From: Nocardioides sp. Iso805N
Lineage (GTDB): Bacteria; Actinomycetota; Actinomycetes; Propionibacteriales; Nocardioidaceae
Assembly (NCBI RefSeq): GCF_000364605.1
Contig: NZ_KB822579.1
Coordinates: 339,595 to 403,594 of the forward strand
DNA: 64,000 bases
Direction: 5' to 3'
Part shown: positions 56,832 to 64,000 of the stretch, one piece after another
Position numbering within the stretch: the stretch's first letter is position 1
Layout of the letters: each line of letters opens with the position of its first letter
Program-made: the position numbers and the translations under genes
The notes under the pieces: model-generated
Database searches by the model: none
The model's input: only the letters and a program-made list of their open reading frames with translations
Told to the model about the DNA's origin: nothing

Positions 56832-56867
56832 TCTCAAGGCTCGCCGCGCTCGCACCTCGACCAACGG
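56831..56867. repeat. Possible degenerate REP-like intergenic element
   Basis: The spacer between the lipid kinase and helY resembles the imperfect palindromic GAGGCTCGC/GCACCTCGACC-type elements that I recall as common between Nocardioides genes. Recognition is from memory; only one copy is seen here. Confidence 0.3.
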
Positions 56868-56882
56868 CGCGGCGTCGCTGAG

Positions 56883-56888
56883 TAGGGT
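56883..56888 (+). promoter_or_regulatory. -10 hexamer of helY
   Basis: TAGGGT, 7 nt before ATG 56896. Confidence 0.5.
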
Positions 56889-56895
56889 TTCAACC

Positions 56896-59670
56896 ATGGG
56901 CCCCGCCGAGAAGTACGCCGCGTTCAAGCGCTCCCAGCAGCACCCCGTGTTCAAGGACTTCGCGGACCTCTACGACTTCCCGCTCGACGACTTCCAGCAG
57001 CAGGCCTGCCACGAGATCGAAGAGGGCCGCGGCGTACTCGTGGCGGCCCCGACCGGGTCCGGCAAGACCATCATCGGCGAGTTCGCCATCCACCTGGCGT
57101 TGGCGACCGGCCGCAAGGCGTTCTACACCACCCCGATCAAGGCGCTGTCGAACCAGAAGTATCACGACCTGGTCCGTCGCTACGGTCCCGAGCAGGTCGG
57201 TCTGCTGACCGGCGACAACGTGGTCAACGGCGAGGCACCGGTGGTGGTGATGACCACCGAGGTGCTGCGCAACATGCTCTACGCCGGCTCCTCGACGCTG
57301 ACAGGGCTCGGCTTCGTCGTCATGGACGAGGTGCACTACCTCGCCGACCGTTCCCGTGGTGCCGTCTGGGAGGAGGTCATCATCCACCTGCCGGAGTCCG
57401 TCACGGTGGTGTCGCTGAGCGCAACCGTCTCCAACGCCGAGGAGTTCGGCGAGTGGCTGACCACGGTGCGTGGCGAGACCACCACGATCATCGAGGAGAA
57501 GCGGCCGGTGCCGCTCTACCAGCACGTCATGGTCGGCCGGCGGATCCTCGACCTGTTCGCCTCCTCCGACGTGGACGCGGCGGCAGGCTTCGTGAAGGAG
57601 GGTGCTCCGGTCAACGGCGAGCTGATGAAGATCGCCCGTGACGACTGGGCCTCCTCACGGCTCAAGGACCGTCGCGCGGTCAAGGGCCGCGGCAAGCCCG
57701 GCCAGGGCGCCCGACGCGATGTCGGCAACGGTCGCCGGGTCTGGATCGCCTCGCGTGCCGAGGTGGTGACCGCACTGGAGCGGGCCCGGATGCTGCCGGC
57801 GATCGTCTTCGTCTTCAGCCGGGTCGGCTGTGACGCCGCTGTCACCCAGTGCCTGAGCGCGAACCTGCGCCTGACCACCCCCGAGGAGCGCGACGCGATC
57901 TTCGAGTACGTCGAGGAGGCATGCTCGGACCTGCCCGACGAGGACCGTCACGTGCTGGGCTATCACGACTGGGTCGACGGCCTCACCCGCGGCGTCGCGG
58001 CGCACCACGCCGGCATGCTGCCGGCGTTCAAGCAGGTCGTCGAGGAGCTGTTCCTGCGCGGCCTGGTGAAGGTGGTCTTCGCCACCGAGACGCTCGCCCT
58101 GGGCATCAACATGCCCGCGCGCACGGTGGTCATCGAGAAGCTGTCGAAGTGGAACGGCGAGACCCACGCGGACCTGTCGCCGGGGGAGTACACCCAGCTC
58201 GTCGGCCGTGCCGGTCGACGCGGTCTCGACGTCGAGGGTCACGGTCTCGTGCTCTGGCAGCCGGGGATGAACCCGCGTGAGCTCGCCGGCCTGGCCTCGA
58301 CCCGTACCTACCCGTTGCGCTCCAGCTTCCGGCCGTCCTACAACATGGCGGTCAACCTGGTGCACCAGTTCGGCCGTGCGCGCTCGCGCGAGCTGCTGGA
58401 GCAGTCCTTCGCGCAGTTCCAGGCGGACAAGGCCGTCGTCGGACTGGCCCGGCAGCTGCACAAAGCGGAGGAGGCGCTGGCCGGCTATCGCGAGGCGGCC
58501 TCCTGCGACCGCGGCGACTTCATGGAGTACGCCACGCTGCGACACCGGATCGGCCAGGTGGAGAAGAATGCCAACCGCGAGCGGCGCGCCGACCGCCGTG
58601 AGGAGATCGTGGAGTCCCTGGGGAAGCTGAAGCCGGGCGACGTCATCGACGTACCGACCGGGAAGTTCTCCGGTTACGCCGTCGTGATCGACCCAGGCTT
58701 CGACGCAGACAACCCCCGGCCCTACGTCGTCACCCTGGACCGCCAGGCGCGCAGGCTGGCGATGATCGACTTCAACACACCCATCGTGGCGCAGACCCGG
58801 ATGCGGATCCCCAAGACGTTCAACGGCCGCAACCCCCAGATGCGCCGTGACCTCTCCAGCGCGCTGCGCGAGAAGACCCGTGACCTCAAGCCGGTCGAGG
58901 CCTCGTCACGACGTACGGGTGGAGCCCGGTCGGCCGTGGATGCGGAGGTCGCCGAGCTGCGCGACCAGCTGCGCCGGCACCCGTGCCACGACTGCCCCGA
59001 CCGGGAGGACCACGCCCGCTGGGCGGAGCGGTGGTTCAAGCTCGACCGCGACGCCGCCACCCTGCGCCGCCGCGTCGAGAACCGGACCAACACCGTCGCG
59101 CGCCAGTTCGACCGTGTCTGCGACGTGCTCTCGGCGCTGGACTACCTGGAGGGCGAGACCGTCACTGACCGGGGCCGCCACCTCATGCGGCTCTACTCCG
59201 AGATGGACCTCGTGGCCGCGGAGTCGCTCCGGCTGGGCCTGTGGGACGACCTGAGCCCCTCCGAGCTCGCCGCCGCGCTGTCGGTCCTCGTCTACGAGGC
59301 CCGACGCTCCGACGACTCACCGCCGCCGCGACTCCCGGGTGGCCGGCTCAACGACGTCTTCGCCCAGATGGTGCGGGTCTGGGGCGACCTCGACGCGCTC
59401 GAGCGGGAGCATCACCTCGACTATCTTCGCCAGCCCGACCTCGGCTTCGCCTGGGCCGCCTACCGCTGGGCCGAGGGCGACGACCTCGACGACGTCCTGA
59501 CGGTCATCGACCTCGCTGCCGGTGACTTCGTACGGTGGGTGAAGCAGCTGGTCGACCTCGCCGGTCAGGTCGCCGACGCCGCCGCCGGCACACCGCTGCG
59601 CAAGACCGCCCGCGAGGTCGTGGACCTGCTCAAGCGGGGTGTGGTCGCCTACTCCTCGGTGGTGGAGTAG
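56896..59670 (+). CDS. helY: HelY-type DEAD/DEAH-box RNA helicase (Ski2/Mtr4-like)
   Basis: 924 residues. Superfamily 2 helicase related to eukaryotic Ski2/Mtr4. Walker A APTGSGKT (51-58), DEVH (144-147), motif III LSATVSNAEE and motif VI VGRAGRRGLD are present. A domain rich in Arg follows, and the C-terminal helical bundle has the family signature (about 740-920). Probable role in RNA turnover. It follows the lipid kinase by a 64-nt spacer. The tat-to-helY order is conserved in actinobacteria. Confidence 0.95.
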   Translation: MGPAEKYAAFKRSQQHPVFKDFADLYDFPLDDFQQQACHEIEEGRGVLVAAPTGSGKTIIGEFAIHLALATGRKAFYTTPIKALSNQKYHDLVRRYGPEQVGLLTGDNVVNGEAPVVVMTTEVLRNMLYAGSSTLTGLGFVVMDEVHYLADRSRGAVWEEVIIHLPESVTVVSLSATVSNAEEFGEWLTTVRGETTTIIEEKRPVPLYQHVMVGRRILDLFASSDVDAAAGFVKEGAPVNGELMKIARDDWASSRLKDRRAVKGRGKPGQGARRDVGNGRRVWIASRAEVVTALERARMLPAIVFVFSRVGCDAAVTQCLSANLRLTTPEERDAIFEYVEEACSDLPDEDRHVLGYHDWVDGLTRGVAAHHAGMLPAFKQVVEELFLRGLVKVVFATETLALGINMPARTVVIEKLSKWNGETHADLSPGEYTQLVGRAGRRGLDVEGHGLVLWQPGMNPRELAGLASTRTYPLRSSFRPSYNMAVNLVHQFGRARSRELLEQSFAQFQADKAVVGLARQLHKAEEALAGYREAASCDRGDFMEYATLRHRIGQVEKNANRERRADRREEIVESLGKLKPGDVIDVPTGKFSGYAVVIDPGFDADNPRPYVVTLDRQARRLAMIDFNTPIVAQTRMRIPKTFNGRNPQMRRDLSSALREKTRDLKPVEASSRRTGGARSAVDAEVAELRDQLRRHPCHDCPDREDHARWAERWFKLDRDAATLRRRVENRTNTVARQFDRVCDVLSALDYLEGETVTDRGRHLMRLYSEMDLVAAESLRLGLWDDLSPSELAAALSVLVYEARRSDDSPPPRLPGGRLNDVFAQMVRVWGDLDALEREHHLDYLRQPDLGFAWAAYRWAEGDDLDDVLTVIDLAAGDFVRWVKQLVDLAGQVADAAAGTPLRKTAREVVDLLKRGVVAYSSVVE

Positions 59671-59782
59671 CGCGGCTGAACCATGTCACGACGACGACTG
59701 CTCGGGGTGACTGGCCACGGCCGCCGGCATGGGCGCTGCCGGAGGACGCGCCGGCGAGGAACGAGCCGCCGCGCGGCCGTAG

Positions 59783-59809
59783 GCCTGCCCAGGCGGCCGG
59801 TGGGCAGGC
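59783..59809. terminator. Hairpin between helY and exonuclease genes
   Basis: GCCTGCCC (59783-59790) pairs perfectly with GGGCAGGC (59802-59809) around an 11-nt loop. Serves convergent genes. Confidence 0.55.
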
Positions 59810-59835
59810 GCACCGAGCAGCCGTCGGCCAGTCGA

Positions 59836-60771
59836 TCAGTCACCCAGCGCTGCGAGCACCTTGGTGAGTCGATCGACGGGTGAGGCGAGGTTGAACCGCT
59901 CCGCGAGCTCGGCCAGCCTCTCCGGGTCGGCCGGGGCATGGGGGAGTGCTGTGCCGGCGCGGTCGAGGTCGACGTCGCGCGCTACCGCGACCACCGTCGG
60001 CGCCACCTCCAGGTAGTCCTCGGCAGCCAGCAGCTTGGCCCGCAGGCCCGGCGTCATCGCTGCTGCGGGGTCCAGCGCGGCTGCTCGGATGCCCGCCAGG
60101 TCGCCGTACGACGCCAACAGGCTCGCCGCACTCTTCTCGCCGACGCCCTTGACCCCGGGGAGCCCGTCGGAGGCGTCCCCGCGCATGGTGGCGAAGTCGG
60201 CGTACTGGGCGGCGCTGACGGCGTACTTTGCGTGCACCCAGGCCTCATCGACGCGCTCGTGGTTGCCGACGCCCTTGGCGATGTAGAGCACCCGCACGCC
60301 GGCCGCATCGTCGACGACCTGGAACAGGTCGCGGTCGCCGGTGACGACGTCGACGGGCATACCGGCGTTGGTCGCGAGGGTGCCGATGATGTCGTCGGCC
60401 TCGTAGCCGGCAGCGCCGCGTACGGCCAGGCCGAGCGCGGCCAGCACGTCGGTGATGATGGGCACCTGGACCTCGAGCGGGTCAGGCACCACCTCCACGT
60501 CCGGCCCCACGGGGTTCTCGGTGACCACGCGCTGGGCCTTGTAGGAGGGGATCAGGTCGACCCGCCACTGCGGTCGCCAGTCGTCGTCCCAGCAGCACAC
60601 CAGGTCGGTGGGACGGTACTGCTCGACGAGCCGGGCGATGAAGTCGAGGAACCCGCGCACCGCGTTGACCGGCGTCCCGTCGGGGGCCTTGATCTCCGGT
60701 ACGCCGAAGAACGCGCGGAAGTACATCGAGGCGGAGTCGAGCAGCATGAGACGCGGGGCACTGTCTGGCAC
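59836..60771 (-). CDS. 5'-3' exonuclease (Pol I N-terminal domain-like)
   Basis: 311 residues from GTG 60771. Flap/5' nuclease without a polymerase. Metal-site blocks are LMLLDSASMYFRAFF, CCWDDDWRPQWR, AAGYEADDIIGTLAT, VTGDRDLFQVVDD and the helix-3-turn-helix GDASDGLPGVKGVGEKSAASLL. It could process Okazaki fragments or repair intermediates alongside PolA. The start is uncertain: GTG 60771 fits the family and has a plausible -10 (TTGGAT) 6 nt upstream; TTG 60783 and ATG 60747 are alternatives. Divergent from the Lrp-type regulator. Confidence 0.92.
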   Translation of the reverse strand: MPDSAPRLMLLDSASMYFRAFFGVPEIKAPDGTPVNAVRGFLDFIARLVEQYRPTDLVCCWDDDWRPQWRVDLIPSYKAQRVVTENPVGPDVEVVPDPLEVQVPIITDVLAALGLAVRGAAGYEADDIIGTLATNAGMPVDVVTGDRDLFQVVDDAAGVRVLYIAKGVGNHERVDEAWVHAKYAVSAAQYADFATMRGDASDGLPGVKGVGEKSAASLLASYGDLAGIRAAALDPAAAMTPGLRAKLLAAEDYLEVAPTVVAVARDVDLDRAGTALPHAPADPERLAELAERFNLASPVDRLTKVLAALGD

Positions 60772-60806
60772 TGTGGAATCCAATCATGGAAGGTGGCTCG
60801 GCTGGC

Positions 60807-60812
60807 TACAGT
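60807..60812 (+). promoter_or_regulatory. -10 hexamer of Lrp/AsnC regulator
   Basis: TACAGT, 7 nt before ATG 60820. Confidence 0.45.
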
Positions 60813-60819
60813 GCCGGAC

Positions 60820-61422
60820 ATGAGCGACGACGTGGAATCCAAGGACAGGCTGATCCTGGAACTGCTCGCCGCCGACGGGCGGATGTCCTACACCGACCTG
60901 GGCAAGGCGACCGGCCTGTCGACCAGCGCGGTGCACCAGAGGGTCAAGCGGCTGGAGCAGCGCGGTCTGATCCTGGGGTACGGCGCGACCATCAACCACG
61001 CTGAGCTGGGCCAGCCGTTGACGGCCTTCGTCGCGCTCACCCTGATCGACCCGCACCTGCCCGACGACTATGCCGAGCGACTGCGACACTTTCCCGAGAT
61101 CGAGTCCTGCTGGTCGGTGGCCGGCGAGGACTCCTACATCCTCAAGGTCCGCTCCTCGACCCCCGCCGAGCTGGAGACCCTGCTGACCCGGGTCCGGCAG
61201 ACGGCTCATGTCACCACGCGGACCACGATCGTGCTCTCCACCTACTACGAGAACCGACCCGTCGGGCACGCCGAGATCGCCGACCGGACGATCGCCCGCG
61301 CCGAGAGTCTCGCGGCCAAGGCGTTGGCCGCCGAGACCGCCGCGGCTCAAGCCGAGTCGCCGGCCGTCGCCCGTGCAGCGGCCGAGCCTCCGGAGGCGAC
61401 ACCTGAGGGCGCCTCCGCGTAG
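60820..61422 (+). CDS. Lrp/AsnC family transcriptional regulator
   Basis: 200 residues. An N-terminal winged helix (LILELLAADGRMSYTDLGKATGLSTSAVHQRVKRLEQRGLI) and the RAM/AsnC effector domain (about 70-150, with ESCWSVAGEDSYILKVR). The last 50 residues are an Ala/Glu/Pro-rich tail that is not part of the family fold. It probably senses an amino acid and controls neighbouring or distant metabolic genes; the target is unknown. Confidence 0.93.
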   Translation: MSDDVESKDRLILELLAADGRMSYTDLGKATGLSTSAVHQRVKRLEQRGLILGYGATINHAELGQPLTAFVALTLIDPHLPDDYAERLRHFPEIESCWSVAGEDSYILKVRSSTPAELETLLTRVRQTAHVTTRTTIVLSTYYENRPVGHAEIADRTIARAESLAAKALAAETAAAQAESPAVARAAAEPPEATPEGASA

Positions 61423-61456
61423 TGTCCCGAGGTCCCGGTGGTCCAGTCCGGCTCGC

Positions 61457-61482
61457 GCGGCGTGTCGCGTACGACACGCCGC
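61457..61482 (+). terminator. Terminator-like hairpin after Lrp/AsnC gene
   Basis: A perfect 11-bp stem with CGTA loop, extended by a 6-bp outer stem (61446-61451 with 61483-61488) across a 5-nt bulge. Confidence 0.6.
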
Positions 61483-61851
61483 CCGGACCGAAATCGACTA
61501 CGACAATTTGTGATCCAGCACACGCAGGCTGACCTGCGGAAACGCACGTTCGTGCAGGTCAGCGGGCGGTTGACGGCGGCGTCCCGGCGAGACAGCCTGT
61601 GGCGGTCCGCCCGCGCAGATCGAGGCATGGCGGACCGACGTCCGAGTGGCCGGGGCGGGAGGATGTCCAGCCAGGCATCTGTCCCACGTGGTTCGCGGAG
61701 GTCGGTCCACCTTGCTCGAGGGTGGCGCAGAGCCCCCGCTCCGCTTTAGACAACGAGTCCTCGCCCGGCAGCCGGCCGGCCGCAGGATCGGCCCGAGGCG
61801 GAGCAGGGGGCGTTCTGCGCCTTCGATCCGGCATTCGCCTCCGCTGCTGGC

Positions 61852-61857
61852 TAGCCT
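61852..61857 (+). promoter_or_regulatory. -10 hexamer of lnt
   Basis: TAGCCT, 6 nt before GTG 61864. Confidence 0.5.
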
Positions 61858-61863
61858 GTCCCG

Positions 61864-63360
61864 GTGCCACGCCGCCTGCTGCTCGCCCTCCTCGCCGGCG
61901 TGGCACTGTCGCTGGCCTTCGAGCCGGCAACCCTCCCGTGGCTCATCCCGTTGGCGATCGGGGCCCGGCTGCTCAGCCTGCGCGGTCTGTCGGCGCGAGC
62001 GGCTCTGGCTCCAGGTGCGGTCTTCGCCGTCGCGTTCTACTTCACCCACATCTGGTGGATGCACGCCGTCGGCATCGGTGCCTGGCTCGCACTCTCGGCA
62101 GCGATCGCCGCATTCCTGACAGCTCTGGGTGCCGTCGACGCCGTACTGATGCGCCTGCGGGCCTGGCCGCTCTGGACAGCGCTGTCCTGGGTCGGCGTGG
62201 AGTGGGCGCGCAGCACCTGGCCGTTCGGCGGCATGCCGTGGGGGCGGCTGGCCTTCGCCGTCATCGACACCCCGCTCGCGCCGTCGCTGCCCTACCTGGG
62301 CACAGCAGGGGTCAGCTTCGTGCTGGCACTGCTCGGAGCGCTGCTCGCCTGGCTCGTGGTCGATCCGGCGGCACGCCGTCGCGCGGCCGTCACGTTGGTG
62401 ATGCTGTGCGTCCTGCTGAGCATCCCGGTCTGGCACCCCTGGCACGGTCGGGTCACCGGCCACGTCGACGTCGCCGCCGTACAGGGCAACGTGCCGGGCG
62501 ACGGCGACGTCCTGGACAACTTCCGTGCCATCACCGCCAGCCATGTCACCCTCACCGAGCAGCTCGCCCAGGACGTGGCCGCCGGGAAGCGGCGAAAGCC
62601 CGCCTTCGTGCTCTGGCCGGAGAACTCCACCGCGACCGATCCGATGACCGATGCCGACACGAACACCGGCATCTGGCAGGCGGTTCGGGCGATCGACGTC
62701 CCCGTTGTCGTCGGCGGCCTGCCGGACGCGCCCGATCGCACGCACGTGCTGAACCAGGGCATCGTGTGGGACCCGGTCACCGGGCCGGGGGACCGCTATA
62801 CCAAGCACCATCCGGTGCCGTTCGGCGAGTACCTCCCGATGCGCGGTCTCCTCGGCCGGCACAACTTCGGCGGCCTGCGGGACTTCTCCTACGACATGGT
62901 CGCCGGCACCCGCCGTACGCCGTTGCGTGTCGCCGACACGCAGGTCGCCGACGCAATCTGCTTCGACATCGCCTACGACGACGTGGTCGACTCCCAGGTG
63001 CGCAACGGTGGCCGGCTACTCACCGTGCAGACCAGCAACGCGAGCTTCATCGGCACGGCCCAGATCGCCCAGCAGTTCGCGATCACGCGTGTCCAGGCGA
63101 TGGCGACCGGCCGCTGGGCGGTCGTCGCCTCACTCAACGGTGTCAGCGGTGTGATCGCGCCCGACGGGCACGTCGTCGCCACGGTGCCGGCGCAGACCCG
63201 GGCGGTGCTGGACCAGGAGGTGGCGCTGATCAGCGGCACCACACCTGCCGTGCGGATCGGCACGATCTCCGGTCAGGTGGCCGCAGGGTTGGTGCTGGTT
63301 AGGCTGTTCCTCACCCCGGTGATCGGATGGAGAAGGCGGAAGTCGCGACGTGAGTACTGA
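61864..63360 (+). CDS. lnt: Apolipoprotein N-acyltransferase
   Basis: 498 residues. Adds the third acyl chain to lipoproteins. About eight helices (six N-terminal, one C-terminal) surround a nitrilase-type domain (about 200-440). The catalytic Glu is in WPENSTATD, the Lys is in [14 protein letters not shown] and the Cys is in [10 protein letters not shown]. In actinobacteria Lnt is commonly paired with Ppm1, and here the ppm1 GTG overlaps the lnt stop by 11 nt. The start GTG has TAGCCT 6 nt upstream. Modifies lipoproteins such as the FKBP proteins of this window. Confidence 0.95.
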   Translation: MPRRLLLALLAGVALSLAFEPATLPWLIPLAIGARLLSLRGLSARAALAPGAVFAVAFYFTHIWWMHAVGIGAWLALSAAIAAFLTALGAVDAVLMRLRAWPLWTALSWVGVEWARSTWPFGGMPWGRLAFAVIDTPLAPSLPYLGTAGVSFVLALLGALLAWLVVDPAARRRAAVTLVMLCVLLSIPVWHPWHGRVTGHVDVAAVQGNVPGDGDVLDNFRAITASHVTLTEQLAQDVAAGKRRKPAFVLWPENSTATDPMTDADTNTGIWQAVRAIDVPVVVGGLPDAPDRTHVLNQGIVWDPVTGPGDRYTKHHPVPFGEYLPMRGLLGRHNFGGLRDFSYDMVAGTRRTPLRVADTQVADAICFDIAYDDVVDSQVRNGGRLLTVQTSNASFIGTAQIAQQFAITRVQAMATGRWAVVASLNGVSGVIAPDGHVVATVPAQTRAVLDQEVALISGTTPAVRIGTISGQVAAGLVLVRLFLTPVIGWRRRKSRREY

Positions 63361-64000
63361 TCTGGGTGCGTTGGGTCGGGTGGTGATGGTGGTCCCGACC
63401 TATAACGAGGCTGCGAATCTGGGTTGGGTGGTGGGCCGGTTGCGTCGGGCCGAGCCTGGGGTCGAGGTGTTGGTGGTCGATGACGGCTCTCCTGATGGCA
63501 CCGGTGCTTTGGCTGATGAGCTGGCCGCGGGTGATGAGCGGGTCCATGTGTTGCATCGCACCAGCAAGGAGGGGTTGGGTGCGGCGTACTTGGCGGGGTT
63601 CGGTTGGGCGTTGGAGCAGGGCTTTGACGTGATCGGGGAGATGGATGCGGATGGTTCGCATCAGCCCGAGGAGCTGGGTCGGTTGTTGGTGGCGTTGCGT
63701 GATGCGGATCTGGTGATCGGGTCGCGGTATGTGCCAGGTGGGTCGGTGGTGAACTGGCCACTTTCGCGGCAGGTGCTCTCGCGGGGTGGGAATCTCTATG
63801 TCCGGTTGTTGTTGGGGATCGGGATCCGGGATGCGACGGCGGGGTTCCGGTTGTTTCGTCGGGCGACGTTGGAGAAGGTGGATCTGGGGTCGGTGGAGTC
63901 GGCGGGGTATGTGTTCCAGACTGATCTGGCGACGCGGACGTTGCGGGCGGGGTTGGTGGTGCGGGAGGTGCCGATCGAGTTCGTGGAGCGGGTGCGGGGT
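63350..64000 (+). CDS. ppm1: Polyprenol monophosphomannose synthase, 5' part
   Basis: The first 217 residues are visible and the gene runs off the window. Family GT2 glycosyltransferase that makes polyprenyl-phosphate mannose for glycolipids and protein mannosylation. The start [14 protein letters not shown], the nucleotide-sugar Asp pair [10 protein letters not shown], the DxD-like [11 protein letters not shown] and the later [12 protein letters not shown] are all present. It overlaps lnt by 11 nt, so translation is coupled. Codon use is unlike lnt: about 18 Leu codons are TTG, and Gly, Val and Asp are mostly GGT/GGG, GTG and GAT. The protein is normal. Confidence 0.93.
   Translation, partial: MSTDLGALGRVVMVVPTYNEAANLGWVVGRLRRAEPGVEVLVVDDGSPDGTGALADELAAGDERVHVLHRTSKEGLGAAYLAGFGWALEQGFDVIGEMDADGSHQPEELGRLLVALRDADLVIGSRYVPGGSVVNWPLSRQVLSRGGNLYVRLLLGIGIRDATAGFRLFRRATLEKVDLGSVESAGYVFQTDLATRTLRAGLVVREVPIEFVERVRG

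Larger units (their letters stand above)
61423..61863. other. 441-bp intergenic region with two hairpins, no gene seen
   Basis: No convincing gene lies here; the open frames have unnatural composition and no ribosome site. A hairpin with an 11-bp stem (61457-61467/61472-61482, CGTA loop) flanked by a further 6-bp outer stem lies just after the Lrp-type gene and is a good terminator candidate. A second inverted repeat, GCTGACCTGC (61528-61537) with GCAGGTCAGC (61554-61563), encloses GCACG-TT-CGTGC (61544-61555), whose pairing overlaps the outer stem. The rest is GC-rich and featureless until the lnt promoter. Confidence 0.6.

Noticed and set aside
61438..61749. 103-codon open frame upstream of lnt
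   Set aside because: Arg/Ser-rich shadow-like composition, no ribosome site, and it crosses the two hairpins.

Overview
The window is high-GC DNA densely packed with genes, many starting with GTG. It carries a Pup-proteasome locus (arc/mpa, dop, pup, prcB, prcA, pafA, pafBC), mycothiol ligase mshC, tatAC, helY, and an lnt/ppm1 pair. This set is diagnostic of an actinobacterium. The gene order and style fit Nocardioidaceae (Nocardioides-like); the genus is an inference. I see no rRNA, tRNA, IS element, prophage or CRISPR array.

Positions 1-23,100 look accessory. After the 3' end of an MFS exporter comes a sulfatase locus: arylsulfatase 1, a stand-alone FMN/Fe-S glutamate-synthase-like protein, a DUF389 membrane protein, and a tightly coupled arylsulfatase 2 / formylglycine-generating enzyme / HAD phosphatase operon. 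Three transcription units in this locus share an 18-bp imperfect palindrome, placed at exactly the same distance (62 nt) before both sulfatase starts. Next come a KUP potassium transporter divergent from an MmyB-type HTH regulator, two aldo/keto reductases that share a second palindromic motif with that regulator's promoter, a large secreted metzincin-like metalloprotease, a YbaK/EbsC deacylase, a SulP transporter, a polysaccharide pyruvyl transferase-like protein, an M20 peptidase and a diguanylate cyclase.

Positions 24,200-43,600 resemble the conserved actinobacterial chromosome core: DUF5703, aldo/keto reductase, uppP, corA, the phosphatase / DUF3090 / SCO1664-like / mshC group, PAC2, metH with a small membrane protein and a HAD hydrolase, an acetamidase/formamidase, a SNF2 helicase, a RecB-like nuclease, a site-2 protease and trmI.

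Positions 43,700-54,740 are the pupylation-proteasome locus. Arc unfolds substrates, Dop deamidates Pup and removes it from substrates, PafA ligates it, PrcBA degrades, and PafBC regulates the DNA-damage response. Two tandem FKBP-type prolyl isomerase lipoproteins lie between pafA and pafBC. Positions 54,790-64,000 hold tatA, tatC, a diacylglycerol-kinase-like gene, helY, a 5'-3' exonuclease, an Lrp/AsnC regulator, lnt and the start of ppm1. From its first codons ppm1 has a codon style unlike its neighbours.

A recurrent feature is a TANNNT-type -10 hexamer ending 6-8 nt before the start codon of roughly half the genes, which predicts widespread leaderless transcription.
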